A stretch of DNA of 64,000 nucleotides from a virus, in IMG/VR virus record IMGVR_UViG_3300042463_001065, positions 48,068 to 112,067 of that record; one strand, 5' to 3'. Each line of letters starts with the position of its first letter. The stretch's first letter is position 1. This document shows, piece by piece, positions 29,222 through 36,960 of this stretch. A program made the translations under genes and the position numbers. Under the pieces are notes generated by a model. The model ran no database searches. It saw nothing but the letters and a program-made list of their open reading frames with translations, and had not been told where the DNA came from.

Positions 29222-30000
29222 TGATAAAAAAACTTGTACACTTTTCTGACTTACACATCAGATTATTTAAAGACCACGACCTTTACCGGTCAATACTTGA
29301 AGACGCAATCAATCAATGGAAAGAAATTAAACCTGATAGAATTGTTTTTACAGGAGACCTTGTACATTCTAAAAACCAAATGACACCTGAGCTTATTGAA
29401 ATGGTTAGTTGGATTTTAAAAGAATGTTCATATATTGCAAAGACAATAATCATTCCTGGTAATCACGACTTTTTAGTGAATAATATTGATAGGTTAGACG
29501 CATTATCTCCGATTATCGACTCATTAAATAACAAAAACATTGTTTATTACAAAGACAGAGGCGTTTATGAAGATGATAATATTAGTTGGTGTGTTTACTC
29601 ACAGTATCAAGGAAATATTCCACCTGACATTTCAGAAGCAAAAGGTATTAAAGTTGGTTTATTTCACGGACCAATACAAGGAATGACAACTGACTTAGGT
29701 TATGACTTTGGAGACCATGCATACGACACTGAAAAGTTTGATGGATTAGATATTGTATTATGTGGAGATATTCACAAAAGACAGGAATTTAGTTTTAAAA
29801 CAGGTAAAGGTTATATGATTGGATCACCAATTCAACAGAACATCGGAGAGAGTATCCGAAATCACGGTTTCGGAACTTACGATTTCGGAACTAAAGAATA
29901 TATCTATACGGACCTTGAAAACCCAAAACCGTTTTTAAAGTTCTCAATAAAATCTTTTGAAGATATTGAAAATGGTGTAGAAAAACTCGTAAATTTGTAA
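29221..30000 (+). CDS. gp47/SbcD/Mre11-like metallophosphoesterase
   Basis: This 259-residue protein carries the phosphoesterase motifs in order: FSDLHIR near residue 7, VFTGDLVHS near residue 41, PGNHDF near residue 80 and CGDIHKRQEF near residue 181. These coordinate two metals in Mre11/SbcD/T4 gp47 nucleases. It would pair with the gp46-like ATPase encoded at 32.1-34.4 kb to resect DNA ends for recombination-dependent replication. It is shorter than SbcD because the C-terminal capping region is reduced. Confidence 0.88.
   Translation: MIKKLVHFSDLHIRLFKDHDLYRSILEDAINQWKEIKPDRIVFTGDLVHSKNQMTPELIEMVSWILKECSYIAKTIIIPGNHDFLVNNIDRLDALSPIIDSLNNKNIVYYKDRGVYEDDNISWCVYSQYQGNIPPDISEAKGIKVGLFHGPIQGMTTDLGYDFGDHAYDTEKFDGLDIVLCGDIHKRQEFSFKTGKGYMIGSPIQQNIGESIRNHGFGTYDFGTKEYIYTDLENPKPFLKFSIKSFEDIENGVEKLVNL
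29966..29997 (+). promoter_or_regulatory. Bacteroidota-type promoter (TTG-N21-TAAATTTG)
   Basis: TTG at 29966-29968 and TAAATTTG at 29990-29997 lie at the end of the gp47-like gene. The methylase ATG follows exactly 4 nt later. Confidence 0.55.
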
Positions 30001-30001
30001 A

Positions 30002-30829
30002 ATGATTAATACACCATTTAACTATACTGGATCAAAATTTATGTTATTAGAACAACTAATACCAAATTTTGATTATAGTAAAAAATATTTTGTTGATTTG
30101 TTTTGTGGTGGAGGGTCTGTTTATACTAACATTGTAAAAGACTATGAAAAGATATTAGTTAATGATATTATTGGTGAATTAGTGGAAATCCAAAAAGGTT
30201 TAGTAAATGACTCTGAAACAATAATACAAAAAACCAAATCAATAGTTGTAGATAAAAATGATGTTGATGGGTTTTTAGAATTAAGAAAAAGTTTTAATAA
30301 CGAAAAGAGTCCTGAAAAATTATGGGCACTGATGTTGTCTTGTACTAATAACATGATGAGATTTAACAAAAAATTTGAGTTTAATCAAACCTTTGGAAAA
30401 AGATCATGGAACGACTCAACAGAAAAAAAAGTTAATGATTTTGTAAAACACATTTCAGAGTACAAAGAAAAGTTATTTTTCACGTCAAAAGATTTTACAG
30501 AAATTAAACCACAAAATCCAAGCATGATTTATATTGATCCACCATACACAAACACAGAAGCGGGTTATAATTCTTATTGGTCCAAAACAAAAGAAAGTCA
30601 GTTGTATGATTACATACTTGAAATTGATAGGTTGGGACATTCATTTGCGTTAAGTGGTGTACTTGGTGAACATAAAAATGGAGAAAAATCTGATATTATA
30701 TATAAATTATTAGAAGATGGTTTTAACCATAAAATTTTAGAATTTGACTACGAAAAAGTTGCTAGAAAGAAAAACTCAAAAAATAGTCAAGAAATTATGA
30801 TTTATAACTATAATGGAATTGAAGGATAA
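30002..30829 (+). CDS. D12-class adenine-N6 DNA methyltransferase (Dam-like), copy 1
   Basis: This 275-residue protein has the D12/Dam layout: FNYTGSKFMLL at the N-terminus (F-x-G-x-K motif), FVDLFCGGGSV as the SAM-binding loop near residue 36, and YIDPPYTNTEAGY near residue 175 as the catalytic DPPY. It would methylate adenine in a short site, for self-protection or regulation of phage DNA. It lies between the gp47- and gp46-like genes and has its own promoter. Confidence 0.88.
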   Translation: MINTPFNYTGSKFMLLEQLIPNFDYSKKYFVDLFCGGGSVYTNIVKDYEKILVNDIIGELVEIQKGLVNDSETIIQKTKSIVVDKNDVDGFLELRKSFNNEKSPEKLWALMLSCTNNMMRFNKKFEFNQTFGKRSWNDSTEKKVNDFVKHISEYKEKLFFTSKDFTEIKPQNPSMIYIDPPYTNTEAGYNSYWSKTKESQLYDYILEIDRLGHSFALSGVLGEHKNGEKSDIIYKLLEDGFNHKILEFDYEKVARKKNSKNSQEIMIYNYNGIEG

Positions 30830-31427
30830 AAAGATAACACAGGCAGTTTCTGAATATTGTAAACTTAATAATATTGAAGATGTAGATGGGTTTATTAAAA
30901 AATGTTTTCAGTCAGGATTTAATATTGAGAAGTACGGACTTTTGGGAAAAACACTTAATGAAGATGAAAAATACTTAAAAACGGGTATTGTTGGTGAAAA
31001 ACAGGTAGAAATTGAGGTAATCCGTGAAATACGGGTAGAAGTACCTGTTGAGGTAATTAAGGAAGTTGAAAAGATTGTTGAAGTTATTAAAGAGGTCCCT
31101 GTTGAAAAGATTGTCACAAAAATAGAATACATTAGTGACAAAAAGATTGAAAATGATTTAAATGAAACAATAACTAAAAAGGACGAAGAAATAGATAAAC
31201 TTAGTCAAACTTTAGATGAACTTAGACGTAATTTAGACATTCCTGTAGATGATAATAAAACAAAAATGTTACAACAGACAATACAAAACCTTAACACAGA
31301 AATAAGGGAATTAAAAAAGAAAATTGAAGAATTAGAAAAAAAATTGTTAGAAAAACCAAAACAACTTGTAGATGTTCCTGCCAAGTTTCATGGTGGATCT
31401 AACCTAAACGATGACTTATACAAATAA
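30813..31427 (+). CDS. Coiled-coil protein with Val/Glu repeats
   Basis: This 204-residue protein overlaps the methylase end by 17 nt. Residues ~68-115 are a low-complexity run of IREIRVEVPVEVIKEVEK-type units, and residues ~120-185 form a long coiled coil. A similar VIIEKIVEVPVYVEK segment occurs in the membrane protein at 37 kb. The function is unknown; such repeats often serve as spacers or oligomerisation rods. Confidence 0.7.
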   Translation: MELKDKKITQAVSEYCKLNNIEDVDGFIKKCFQSGFNIEKYGLLGKTLNEDEKYLKTGIVGEKQVEIEVIREIRVEVPVEVIKEVEKIVEVIKEVPVEKIVTKIEYISDKKIENDLNETITKKDEEIDKLSQTLDELRRNLDIPVDDNKTKMLQQTIQNLNTEIRELKKKIEELEKKLLEKPKQLVDVPAKFHGGSNLNDDLYK

Positions 31428-31428
31428 T

Positions 31429-31779
31429 ATGAATTTAGTAATTTGGGCAATGGTTGCCTACGGAATGACAAACATATTGGTCTATGGATCAATATTCGGT
31501 GGATTAAGACAATCCATACACAATTGGGGTAATAACCCATTATCTCCATTTAACTTTTTAGGTAAATTCCTATCTGGTCTTATTTCCTGTGTTTTATGCA
31601 CATCAACATGGGTTGGTTTCTTTTTATCATTAGCGTATTTTTCACCAAACGCGGATTTGATTGGACTTAATAAAATTTTATCCGTATTCTTTGACGGGAT
31701 GTTATCTGCCGGATTGGTATGGGCAATTAATTCAATAATAGAATGGTTTGAAGAAAATAGACCAAGTAATAACAAGTAA
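31429..31779 (+). CDS. Small membrane protein
   Basis: I start at ATG 31429, 1 nt after the upstream stop; the protein has 116 residues. Hydrophobic segments at ~3-22, ~40-65 and ~80-105 suggest three membrane helices, with a CVLCTSTWVGFF motif in the second. The pattern recalls the DUF1360 membrane proteins of phages and bacteria, but I cannot confirm it. It would sit in the host inner membrane. Confidence 0.65.
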   Translation: MNLVIWAMVAYGMTNILVYGSIFGGLRQSIHNWGNNPLSPFNFLGKFLSGLISCVLCTSTWVGFFLSLAYFSPNADLIGLNKILSVFFDGMLSAGLVWAINSIIEWFEENRPSNNK

Positions 31780-31780
31780 T

Positions 31781-31810
31781 AATAACTAATAATAACTAAT
31801 AATAACTAAT
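31781..31810 (+). repeat. Three perfect 10-bp tandem repeats
   Basis: AATAACTAAT is repeated three times, with a degenerate fourth copy (AACAAGTAAT) just before it. The array fills the gap between two genes and contains stop codons on the plus strand. Slippage probably changes its length. Confidence 0.9.
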
Positions 31811-31811
31811 A

Positions 31812-32063
31812 ATGGGAAAAGCAGCAAAAGCACACAGAGCAAAAGTAGCAAAAAGAAACGCTAACATGAAAGTACAAGAAAAAAGAATGCAAAAAGTTTG
31901 GCAAGAGGCTTTTGAAGAACAAATGAATGCAATGAAAGAGAAATTTGCATCAATGTCAGGAGACACTATGTCGGGATTAACTGGATTATTAGAAGATGAG
32001 AAAGAAACAATACAAGAAGAATCCGAATCAACAGAACCTATTTCAGGAGATCAGACCGTTTAA
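31812..32063 (+). CDS. Small Ala/Lys-rich helical protein, 83 residues
   Basis: It begins MGKAAKAHRAKVAKRNANMK, basic and helical, and ends acidic (EDEKETIQEESEST). The basic-to-acidic gradient and lack of hydrophobic segments suggest a nucleic-acid-associated or scaffold-like helical protein. It sits 10 nt before the gp46-like gene. The function is unknown. Confidence 0.65.
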   Translation: MGKAAKAHRAKVAKRNANMKVQEKRMQKVWQEAFEEQMNAMKEKFASMSGDTMSGLTGLLEDEKETIQEESESTEPISGDQTV

Positions 32064-32073
32064 TTATAATATC

Positions 32074-34407
32074 ATGACAAAAGATATAGAATTTTCAAAA
32101 TTTGATAACCCTACTATTCAAGTGGTATGGGAAGATTATAATGAAAATTTCACCCAAGACAAAATCAAAAGTGTTAAACATTACTTTCAAAAAAAGTATA
32201 ACACAACAAACGTCAATGTAATAACAAAGGCGAAAGTAGAAAAAGAAGAGGGTGAGCAAACAGTAGATGTGTCTGTGAATATCATGGACACAAACTACCA
32301 AGTTGAGTTACTTAGACAGTTTCTAACAAGTAAAAACTACGACAAACATTTGGATGATATTTTAAACCATAATAAGATGGTTGAAAATAAAATGCAAGAA
32401 ACTGAAACGGATACTGCGGTTTTTAAAAAATGGTTTATTAAAAATATTGAGTTTTCTAACTTCCTGTCATACGGTGAAAATCAAAAAGTAGATTTTGAAA
32501 AAACAGGAGGACTAACAGTTATTGAATCAAACCCACCAAACTTCGGAGGAAAAACTGTCTTGTCTGTTGATCTATTATTGTTTTTATTCTTTAATGAAAC
32601 AACAAAAACAACAAAATCCGAAGAGATATTCAATAGATTTACTGATAAAGATAAAGTAACAGTAAAAGGTGAAATTGTTATTGATGGTGATGAGTATATT
32701 ATTGTTAGAAATGTTGAAAGAAAAATGTCTAAAAAAGGTGAATGGAATGTTAAAACCGAACTAGACTTTTTTAAAAAACTATCTGACGGAACACTTCAAA
32801 ACTTTACAGGGGAACAAAGAAGAGAAACCGAAAAGTTTATCAAAGAGTCTATTGGAACAAAAGAAGATTTCTTAATGACAATACTTACAACCGCAACAAA
32901 TCTTGAAGAACTAATTGATTCAAAGCCAACCGCAAGAGGTCAGGTACTTTCAAGATTTATGGGACTTGATTTTTTAAGAAGAAAAGAAGATGTTGCAAAA
33001 TCAATTTACTCAGACTTTTCTAAATCAATGTTGTCTAATATCTATAACACTGAACAGTTAAAAACTGATAATGAAAATAGTGAGATAAAAATAACTGAAC
33101 TGAAGTCTAATATTGAATCATATAGACTTGAATTGATAAATATTGATGCAAATCTAACAAAAGGTAGGGATTATCGCGATGACATGATGTCTAAAAAACA
33201 TACAGATATTGATGTTGAATTAAGTAGATTGAACCCAAGTCAAGTTAAACAAGAAATTGAAGGACATGAATATCAGATTGAACAAACAAAACTAAAACTT
33301 AACGAACTTAAGGTTGTTGAACCAAAAGAATATTACAAAGAGGAGGAACACGATAAAACTAAAGAAGAATATTCAAGACTTAATAAAGAGTTAATTCAGA
33401 TTGAAACAAAAATAGAAGAAGTTGAAAAACTAAAGAGTTCTGTTCAGGGTGGAATCAAATGTGAACATTGTGGAATAGATTTAATGAGTGCTAGTATTAC
33501 ACAACAAAAAATATTTGAACTTGATGGTTATATCATGCAAAAAGACAATGTTTGGACCACAATGCAGGTTTTATCAGGCATAGAACAAACGTTTGTGAGG
33601 TTGAAAAAGGATTTTGATGAATATGAAAAAAACAAACTTATTAAAGAAAAATACGATGCAACAATTGAAAACTATCAGTTAAAAATACAAGGACTTCAAA
33701 CAAAACTTACTCAATATGATAAGATGCTTGATAAGATAAAAGAAAATGAACATATTGATGGTATGCTAATTAAAGCTAACTTAAGAATTGAAGATTTAGA
33801 AAGACAAAAAACACAAAAACAAAACCAAATTAATGGTGATGAGTATTCAATTAAAACGTTAGAAGAGAAAATCAAAACAAACTTGAATAACATCATTAAA
33901 ATTACTGAAGAGGAAGAAAAAGAAAGGATATATAAGATATATTTGGAAGCTTACGGTAAAAATGGTATTTCTAAAATCATAATGAAAACAATGATACCGT
34001 TAATTAACTCAGAACTACAAAGATTGATGGAAGAAAGTGCTTACTTCAAACTTCAGATTCAAATTAATGATAAAAATGAGGTTGAATTTAGTATGATTGA
34101 TAATGGTACTGGTGTTGAAAAGCTAATGTCTTCAGGAAGTGGATATGAAAGAACAATTGCCTCACTTGCTTTACGTTCGGTGTTAAGTAAGATATGTAGT
34201 TTACCAAAACCAAACTTAATTGTTTTTGATGAGGTATTTGGTAAAATCTCAAATGAAAACTTAGAAATGGTCCATAATTTCTTCATGGGGATTAAAGATT
34301 TCTTCCCAACTATTTTACTAATAAGTCATAACCCGATAGTTAATGCCTGGAGTGACAACACAATAAAAATTTCAAAAGAAGATAATATTTCAAAAGTTTT
34401 TCAATAA
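32074..34407 (+). CDS. gp46/SbcC/Rad50-like SMC ATPase
   Basis: I place the start at ATG 32074 because the longer frame overlaps the preceding gene by 68 nt; the protein has 777 residues. After an unusual ~115-residue N-terminal extension come FSNFLSYGENQKVDFE and a P-loop region NPPNFGGKTVLS, in which GKT is kept but the first Gly of the Walker A motif is replaced. Long coiled coils flank a zinc hook (CEHCGID near residue 470). MSSGSGYERTIASLALRS is the ABC signature and LIVFDEVFGKIS the Walker B. It would form the end-resection complex with the gp47-like enzyme. Confidence 0.88.
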   Translation: MTKDIEFSKFDNPTIQVVWEDYNENFTQDKIKSVKHYFQKKYNTTNVNVITKAKVEKEEGEQTVDVSVNIMDTNYQVELLRQFLTSKNYDKHLDDILNHNKMVENKMQETETDTAVFKKWFIKNIEFSNFLSYGENQKVDFEKTGGLTVIESNPPNFGGKTVLSVDLLLFLFFNETTKTTKSEEIFNRFTDKDKVTVKGEIVIDGDEYIIVRNVERKMSKKGEWNVKTELDFFKKLSDGTLQNFTGEQRRETEKFIKESIGTKEDFLMTILTTATNLEELIDSKPTARGQVLSRFMGLDFLRRKEDVAKSIYSDFSKSMLSNIYNTEQLKTDNENSEIKITELKSNIESYRLELINIDANLTKGRDYRDDMMSKKHTDIDVELSRLNPSQVKQEIEGHEYQIEQTKLKLNELKVVEPKEYYKEEEHDKTKEEYSRLNKELIQIETKIEEVEKLKSSVQGGIKCEHCGIDLMSASITQQKIFELDGYIMQKDNVWTTMQVLSGIEQTFVRLKKDFDEYEKNKLIKEKYDATIENYQLKIQGLQTKLTQYDKMLDKIKENEHIDGMLIKANLRIEDLERQKTQKQNQINGDEYSIKTLEEKIKTNLNNIIKITEEEEKERIYKIYLEAYGKNGISKIIMKTMIPLINSELQRLMEESAYFKLQIQINDKNEVEFSMIDNGTGVEKLMSSGSGYERTIASLALRSVLSKICSLPKPNLIVFDEVFGKISNENLEMVHNFFMGIKDFFPTILLISHNPIVNAWSDNTIKISKEDNISKVFQ

Positions 34408-34412
34408 ATTTG
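34405..34412 (+). promoter_or_regulatory. -7 box TAAATTTG
   Basis: The box overlaps the stop codon of the gp46-like gene and lies exactly 4 nt before the ATG at 34417. No good -33 element is visible. Confidence 0.4.
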
Positions 34413-34416
34413 TATA

Positions 34417-34950
34417 ATGAGAACAAAAGAAGAGTGGGAAAATAGGTATCAGTGTGTCAAACGATTAATGTCTGTGATGGATTTACTTTCTAATGATTTT
34501 GAAGGTAATAATCAAATATTAGAGACTTGTGCAACAATGTTAAGAAATCCCATCATATTTGATAATAATGTTAAGGTAGTCAAAACAAGACTACCTTATT
34601 ATATTGAAAATATGAATCAAGAAACTGAAGATCATTTAATAGGAATTAGTAATATTGTTTTATATATGTATAAAAGGGGGTTACACAATAAGTGGAATAA
34701 TGTTGAAGACTTTAAAAAAACATTAAAGGCTTTGAATGTATTATTACCAATAGAAAAAAGTTTAAATAATAGTAAAGTTTTTAAACACCAGTGGAGTTTT
34801 AGTTATGATGATATTGAATCATGTATAAATTGGGATAAAAAATTAGAATCAGTTGGTATTACAGAATTAGTTTGTAACGAAACAAACCAAAAAGTGTCTG
34901 TCTCTAAAATTAGAGAAGATTGGTACAAATCAAATAAAGAATATTTATAA
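34417..34950 (+). CDS. Unknown protein, 177 residues
   Basis: This is a mostly helical, soluble protein with no recognised motif. It begins MRTKEEWENRYQCVKRLMS and ends REDWYKSNKEYL. It starts 4 nt after a TAAATTTG box, like other early genes. It lies between the gp46-like ATPase and the sigma factor, so an accessory role in DNA metabolism or early takeover is possible. Confidence 0.65.
   Translation: MRTKEEWENRYQCVKRLMSVMDLLSNDFEGNNQILETCATMLRNPIIFDNNVKVVKTRLPYYIENMNQETEDHLIGISNIVLYMYKRGLHNKWNNVEDFKKTLKALNVLLPIEKSLNNSKVFKHQWSFSYDDIESCINWDKKLESVGITELVCNETNQKVSVSKIREDWYKSNKEYL
34942..34949 (+). promoter_or_regulatory. Late-type A+T motif TATTTATA
   Basis: The motif lies in the last codons of the preceding gene, 5 nt before the ATG at 34955. 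Because it is inside coding sequence, chance is more likely here. Confidence 0.25.
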
Positions 34951-34954
34951 TAAC

Positions 34955-35593
34955 ATGCTAGGAATATCAAAAAAAATATATAACTTTGTACTATATATAA
35001 AAAGTAAATTAATGAGAAAAAGACAACCAAAACAAGATCCCTCTTATATGTTATTTATTTTTGGAGATTTTGATGAGCAAGAAAACTTGGCAACAAATTT
35101 GTCGTCTCAGTTATTAACAGTCGTATCTTCACCATTTTTAAAGTTTACTTATGGTGAGTACGGTGTTGTTTTTCATTTTAGAAGTAAAGAAGTTTTTTCT
35201 GACCTCAAAGAGTATATTGATATGGGTATGTCAGAAATCACCGAACAATACTTTTTAATGGAAGTAACTAAGAACGTGGATATAAAAATGCCAAGAAAAC
35301 TAAAGAAAGATTTTTTGAATATTGACGGAGAAGAAAAAAAGAAAGAAACAAAAACAGGAGAAATAAATGTAGAAAGTAAATTAAAAGAAAGAAAAGAAGA
35401 ATTAAGAAATTTTACGTTTGAATTTTTAATGCCAACGGACTTTAATCAAATGGCTCAAAAAAACGAACCTGATTATTCACCAACGGTAGATGAAATATTA
35501 GACAAAATATCAGAGAACGGAATTGAATCATTAACAGAGAAAGAAAAAGAGATTTTAGACAATTATGGAAAGAGAAAAGATGGAGGACATTAA
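34955..35593 (+). CDS. Unknown protein, 212 residues
   Basis: The N-terminus (MLGISKKIYNFVLYIKSK) is short and amphipathic, not a clear membrane helix. The first half contains YMLFIFGDFDEQENLATN and a strand-rich region; the second half is Lys/Glu-rich and helical. No family is recognised. Its end overlaps the sigma-factor gene, so the two are probably coupled. A partner or regulator of the sigma factor is conceivable but unproven. Confidence 0.65.
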   Translation: MLGISKKIYNFVLYIKSKLMRKRQPKQDPSYMLFIFGDFDEQENLATNLSSQLLTVVSSPFLKFTYGEYGVVFHFRSKEVFSDLKEYIDMGMSEITEQYFLMEVTKNVDIKMPRKLKKDFLNIDGEEKKKETKTGEINVESKLKERKEELRNFTFEFLMPTDFNQMAQKNEPDYSPTVDEILDKISENGIESLTEKEKEILDNYGKRKDGGH

Positions 35594-36380
35594 GTCGTCA
35601 AACCCTTTGAATCAGGATGAGATTCAAATTTATTTAAAAGACATTAGAAAACTGAAGGTTATGACACCTGAAAGAGAAAAATTCTTATCACAACGTATAG
35701 CATCAAATGATTGTACGGAAAGAGAAAGAGAACAGATTCAGAAAGAAATGTTGGAAGGTAATTTACGTTTTGTAATTACTGTAGCAAAACAATACCAAAA
35801 TCAAGGTATTGACTTGTCTGACCTGATAGCTGAAGGAAACTTTGGGCTTATGAAGGCAATTAAAAACTTTGATTGGACTAAAAACAACCGTTTTATATCA
35901 TATGCTGTATGGTGGATTAAGCAATCAATTTTACAATCTCTTAATGAAAATTCAAGAACAATAAGGCTTCCGGTTAATGTTGTTCAGGATATGCAAAAAG
36001 AAAAAAAAGAAAACGAAAAGACTAATAAAGAACTTTCCGACAAGTTTGCTTCCCTCCCAAGAATGGTTGATCTTGATATGCATATTAATGAAGACGGAGA
36101 CACTTTAATAGACATCATTAAAAACAATAATGTTGAATCGCCTGATGAAATATTCTCAACAAAAGACATCTTGAAAGAAAAAATGATAAAAATAATGAGT
36201 GTGTTAGATAACAGAGAAAAGTTAATTGTTGAAGACTATTATGGAATAACCGGAACACCAAGAACTTTAGAAGACATTGGAACCGATTTTGGACTAACAA
36301 AAGAAAGGGTTAGACAAATTAAAGAAAAGGCTCTTCGTAAGTTAAGAAACGAATGTTCAGATTTATTTGAATATTTATGA
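35565..36380 (+). CDS. Phage-encoded RpoD-like sigma factor
   Basis: This 271-residue sigma-70 family protein has region 1.2 (IQIYLKDIRKL), region 2 (EGNLRFVITVAKQYQNQG, then FISYAVWWIKQSILQSL), region 3 and a region-4 helix-turn-helix (LEDIGTDFGLTKERVRQIKE). It lacks region 1.1 and is close in size to the short RpoD of Bacteroidota, from which it seems derived, and not to T4 gp55. An alternative start is ATG 35580, preceded by a purine-rich stretch. It probably redirects host RNA polymerase to phage promoters; the TATTTATWAATA motifs are candidate targets. Confidence 0.9.
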   Translation: MEREKMEDIKSSNPLNQDEIQIYLKDIRKLKVMTPEREKFLSQRIASNDCTEREREQIQKEMLEGNLRFVITVAKQYQNQGIDLSDLIAEGNFGLMKAIKNFDWTKNNRFISYAVWWIKQSILQSLNENSRTIRLPVNVVQDMQKEKKENEKTNKELSDKFASLPRMVDLDMHINEDGDTLIDIIKNNNVESPDEIFSTKDILKEKMIKIMSVLDNREKLIVEDYYGITGTPRTLEDIGTDFGLTKERVRQIKEKALRKLRNECSDLFEYL

Positions 36381-36387
36381 TAAAAAA

Positions 36388-36419
36388 TTTGGCAGATTAA
36401 AAAAAAGAGTATATCTTTG
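36388..36419 (+). promoter_or_regulatory. Bacteroidota-type promoter (TTTG-N20-TATCTTTG)
   Basis: TTTG at 36388-36391 and TATCTTTG at 36412-36419 form a near-ideal -33/-7 pair just after the sigma-factor gene. No plus-strand gene follows; the transcript would meet a terminator within ~70 nt. Confidence 0.7.
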
Positions 36420-36423
36420 TAAT

Positions 36424-36493
36424 GTATTCAAAAAGACCTATTTGTCTTCATACTTATAGGCAACCACACTCACGGCGGTGTGGTTTTTTTTTT
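36424..36493 (+). ncRNA. Candidate ~70-nt small RNA with own promoter and terminator
   Basis: Between the TATCTTTG box and the T run is a short non-coding stretch with two hairpins: AAGAC-CTATTT-GTCTT at 36433-36448 and the terminator stem at 36462-36485. No reading frame of note is present, and the next gene is on the minus strand and converging. The layout is that of an independently transcribed small RNA. Its target is unknown. Confidence 0.55.
36462..36493 (+). terminator. Rho-independent terminator
   Basis: AACCACAC and GTGTGGTT form an 8-bp stem around TCACGGCG, followed by eight or more T. It works in plus orientation only. It ends the small RNA and would also stop read-through from the sigma-factor gene. 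Confidence 0.9.
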
Positions 36494-36920
36494 AATAATA
36501 ATCTTCGTCTTCTTCTGTGCTTGGTACGACAATTCTCATTTGACCTGGCAGTAAACCAAAATCTTCTTTTTTCATTACAGTAACAACCGCTAAGTTCCAA
36601 GAGTTTAACCCGCGTAAAGTCGGTTCTATTATCACATTAAGAAAATCACCACCTTCCCTACTAATCGCAAATCGTTTTTTATTTCTTATATTGTGTGAAA
36701 CAATTTGTGTTGCGATTTCATCTAAAGCACTTGTAACCAGTCTTTCAATATTTTCAAGATATATGTAATCATCGTGTCTTGATTGTCTTTTATTTAAATG
36801 AACACCGGTATCGTGCTTTGAAATTCTAAATTCAATATCAATATTTGTGATCACATCTGAAATCACTTCTTCTAATAATAAGTGTTTTAATATTGTCTCT
36901 CTTAATAATGATCTTTTCAT
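36492..36920 (-). CDS. Unknown minus-strand protein with leader-like start
   Basis: This 142-residue protein begins MKRSLLRETILKHLLLEEV, a basic amphipathic helix with an LLE site, similar in style to the virion leaders elsewhere in the window. The body contains GVHLNKRQSRHDDYIYLE and TLRGLNSWNLAVVTVMKK, and the end is acidic. It is one of the few minus-strand genes and is divergent from the membrane-protein gene at 36961. The function is unknown. Confidence 0.65.
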   Translation of the reverse strand: MKRSLLRETILKHLLLEEVISDVITNIDIEFRISKHDTGVHLNKRQSRHDDYIYLENIERLVTSALDEIATQIVSHNIRNKKRFAISREGGDFLNVIIEPTLRGLNSWNLAVVTVMKKEDFGLLPGQMRIVVPSTEEDEDYY

Positions 36921-36935
36921 AACCTTTATTATAAG

Positions 36936-36947
36936 TATTTATTAATT
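36936..36947 (+). promoter_or_regulatory. Late-type A+T motif TATTTATTAATT
   Basis: The motif lies in the 40-nt divergent gap, 13 nt before the ATG at 36961. Its near-palindromic sequence means it could also serve the minus-strand gene. Confidence 0.4.
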
Positions 36948-36960
36948 ATAGTTTATTATT

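Noticed and set aside
31996-32073. Longer start for the gp46-like ATPase
   Set aside because: It would overlap the preceding gene by 68 nt; ATG 32074 has a clean 10-nt gap.
25384-36380. CRISPR-Cas, toxin-antitoxin or other known defence operon
   Set aside because: The nuclease, methylase and ATPase genes match standard phage replication and modification families, with no Cas, toxin or TIR-type motifs seen.
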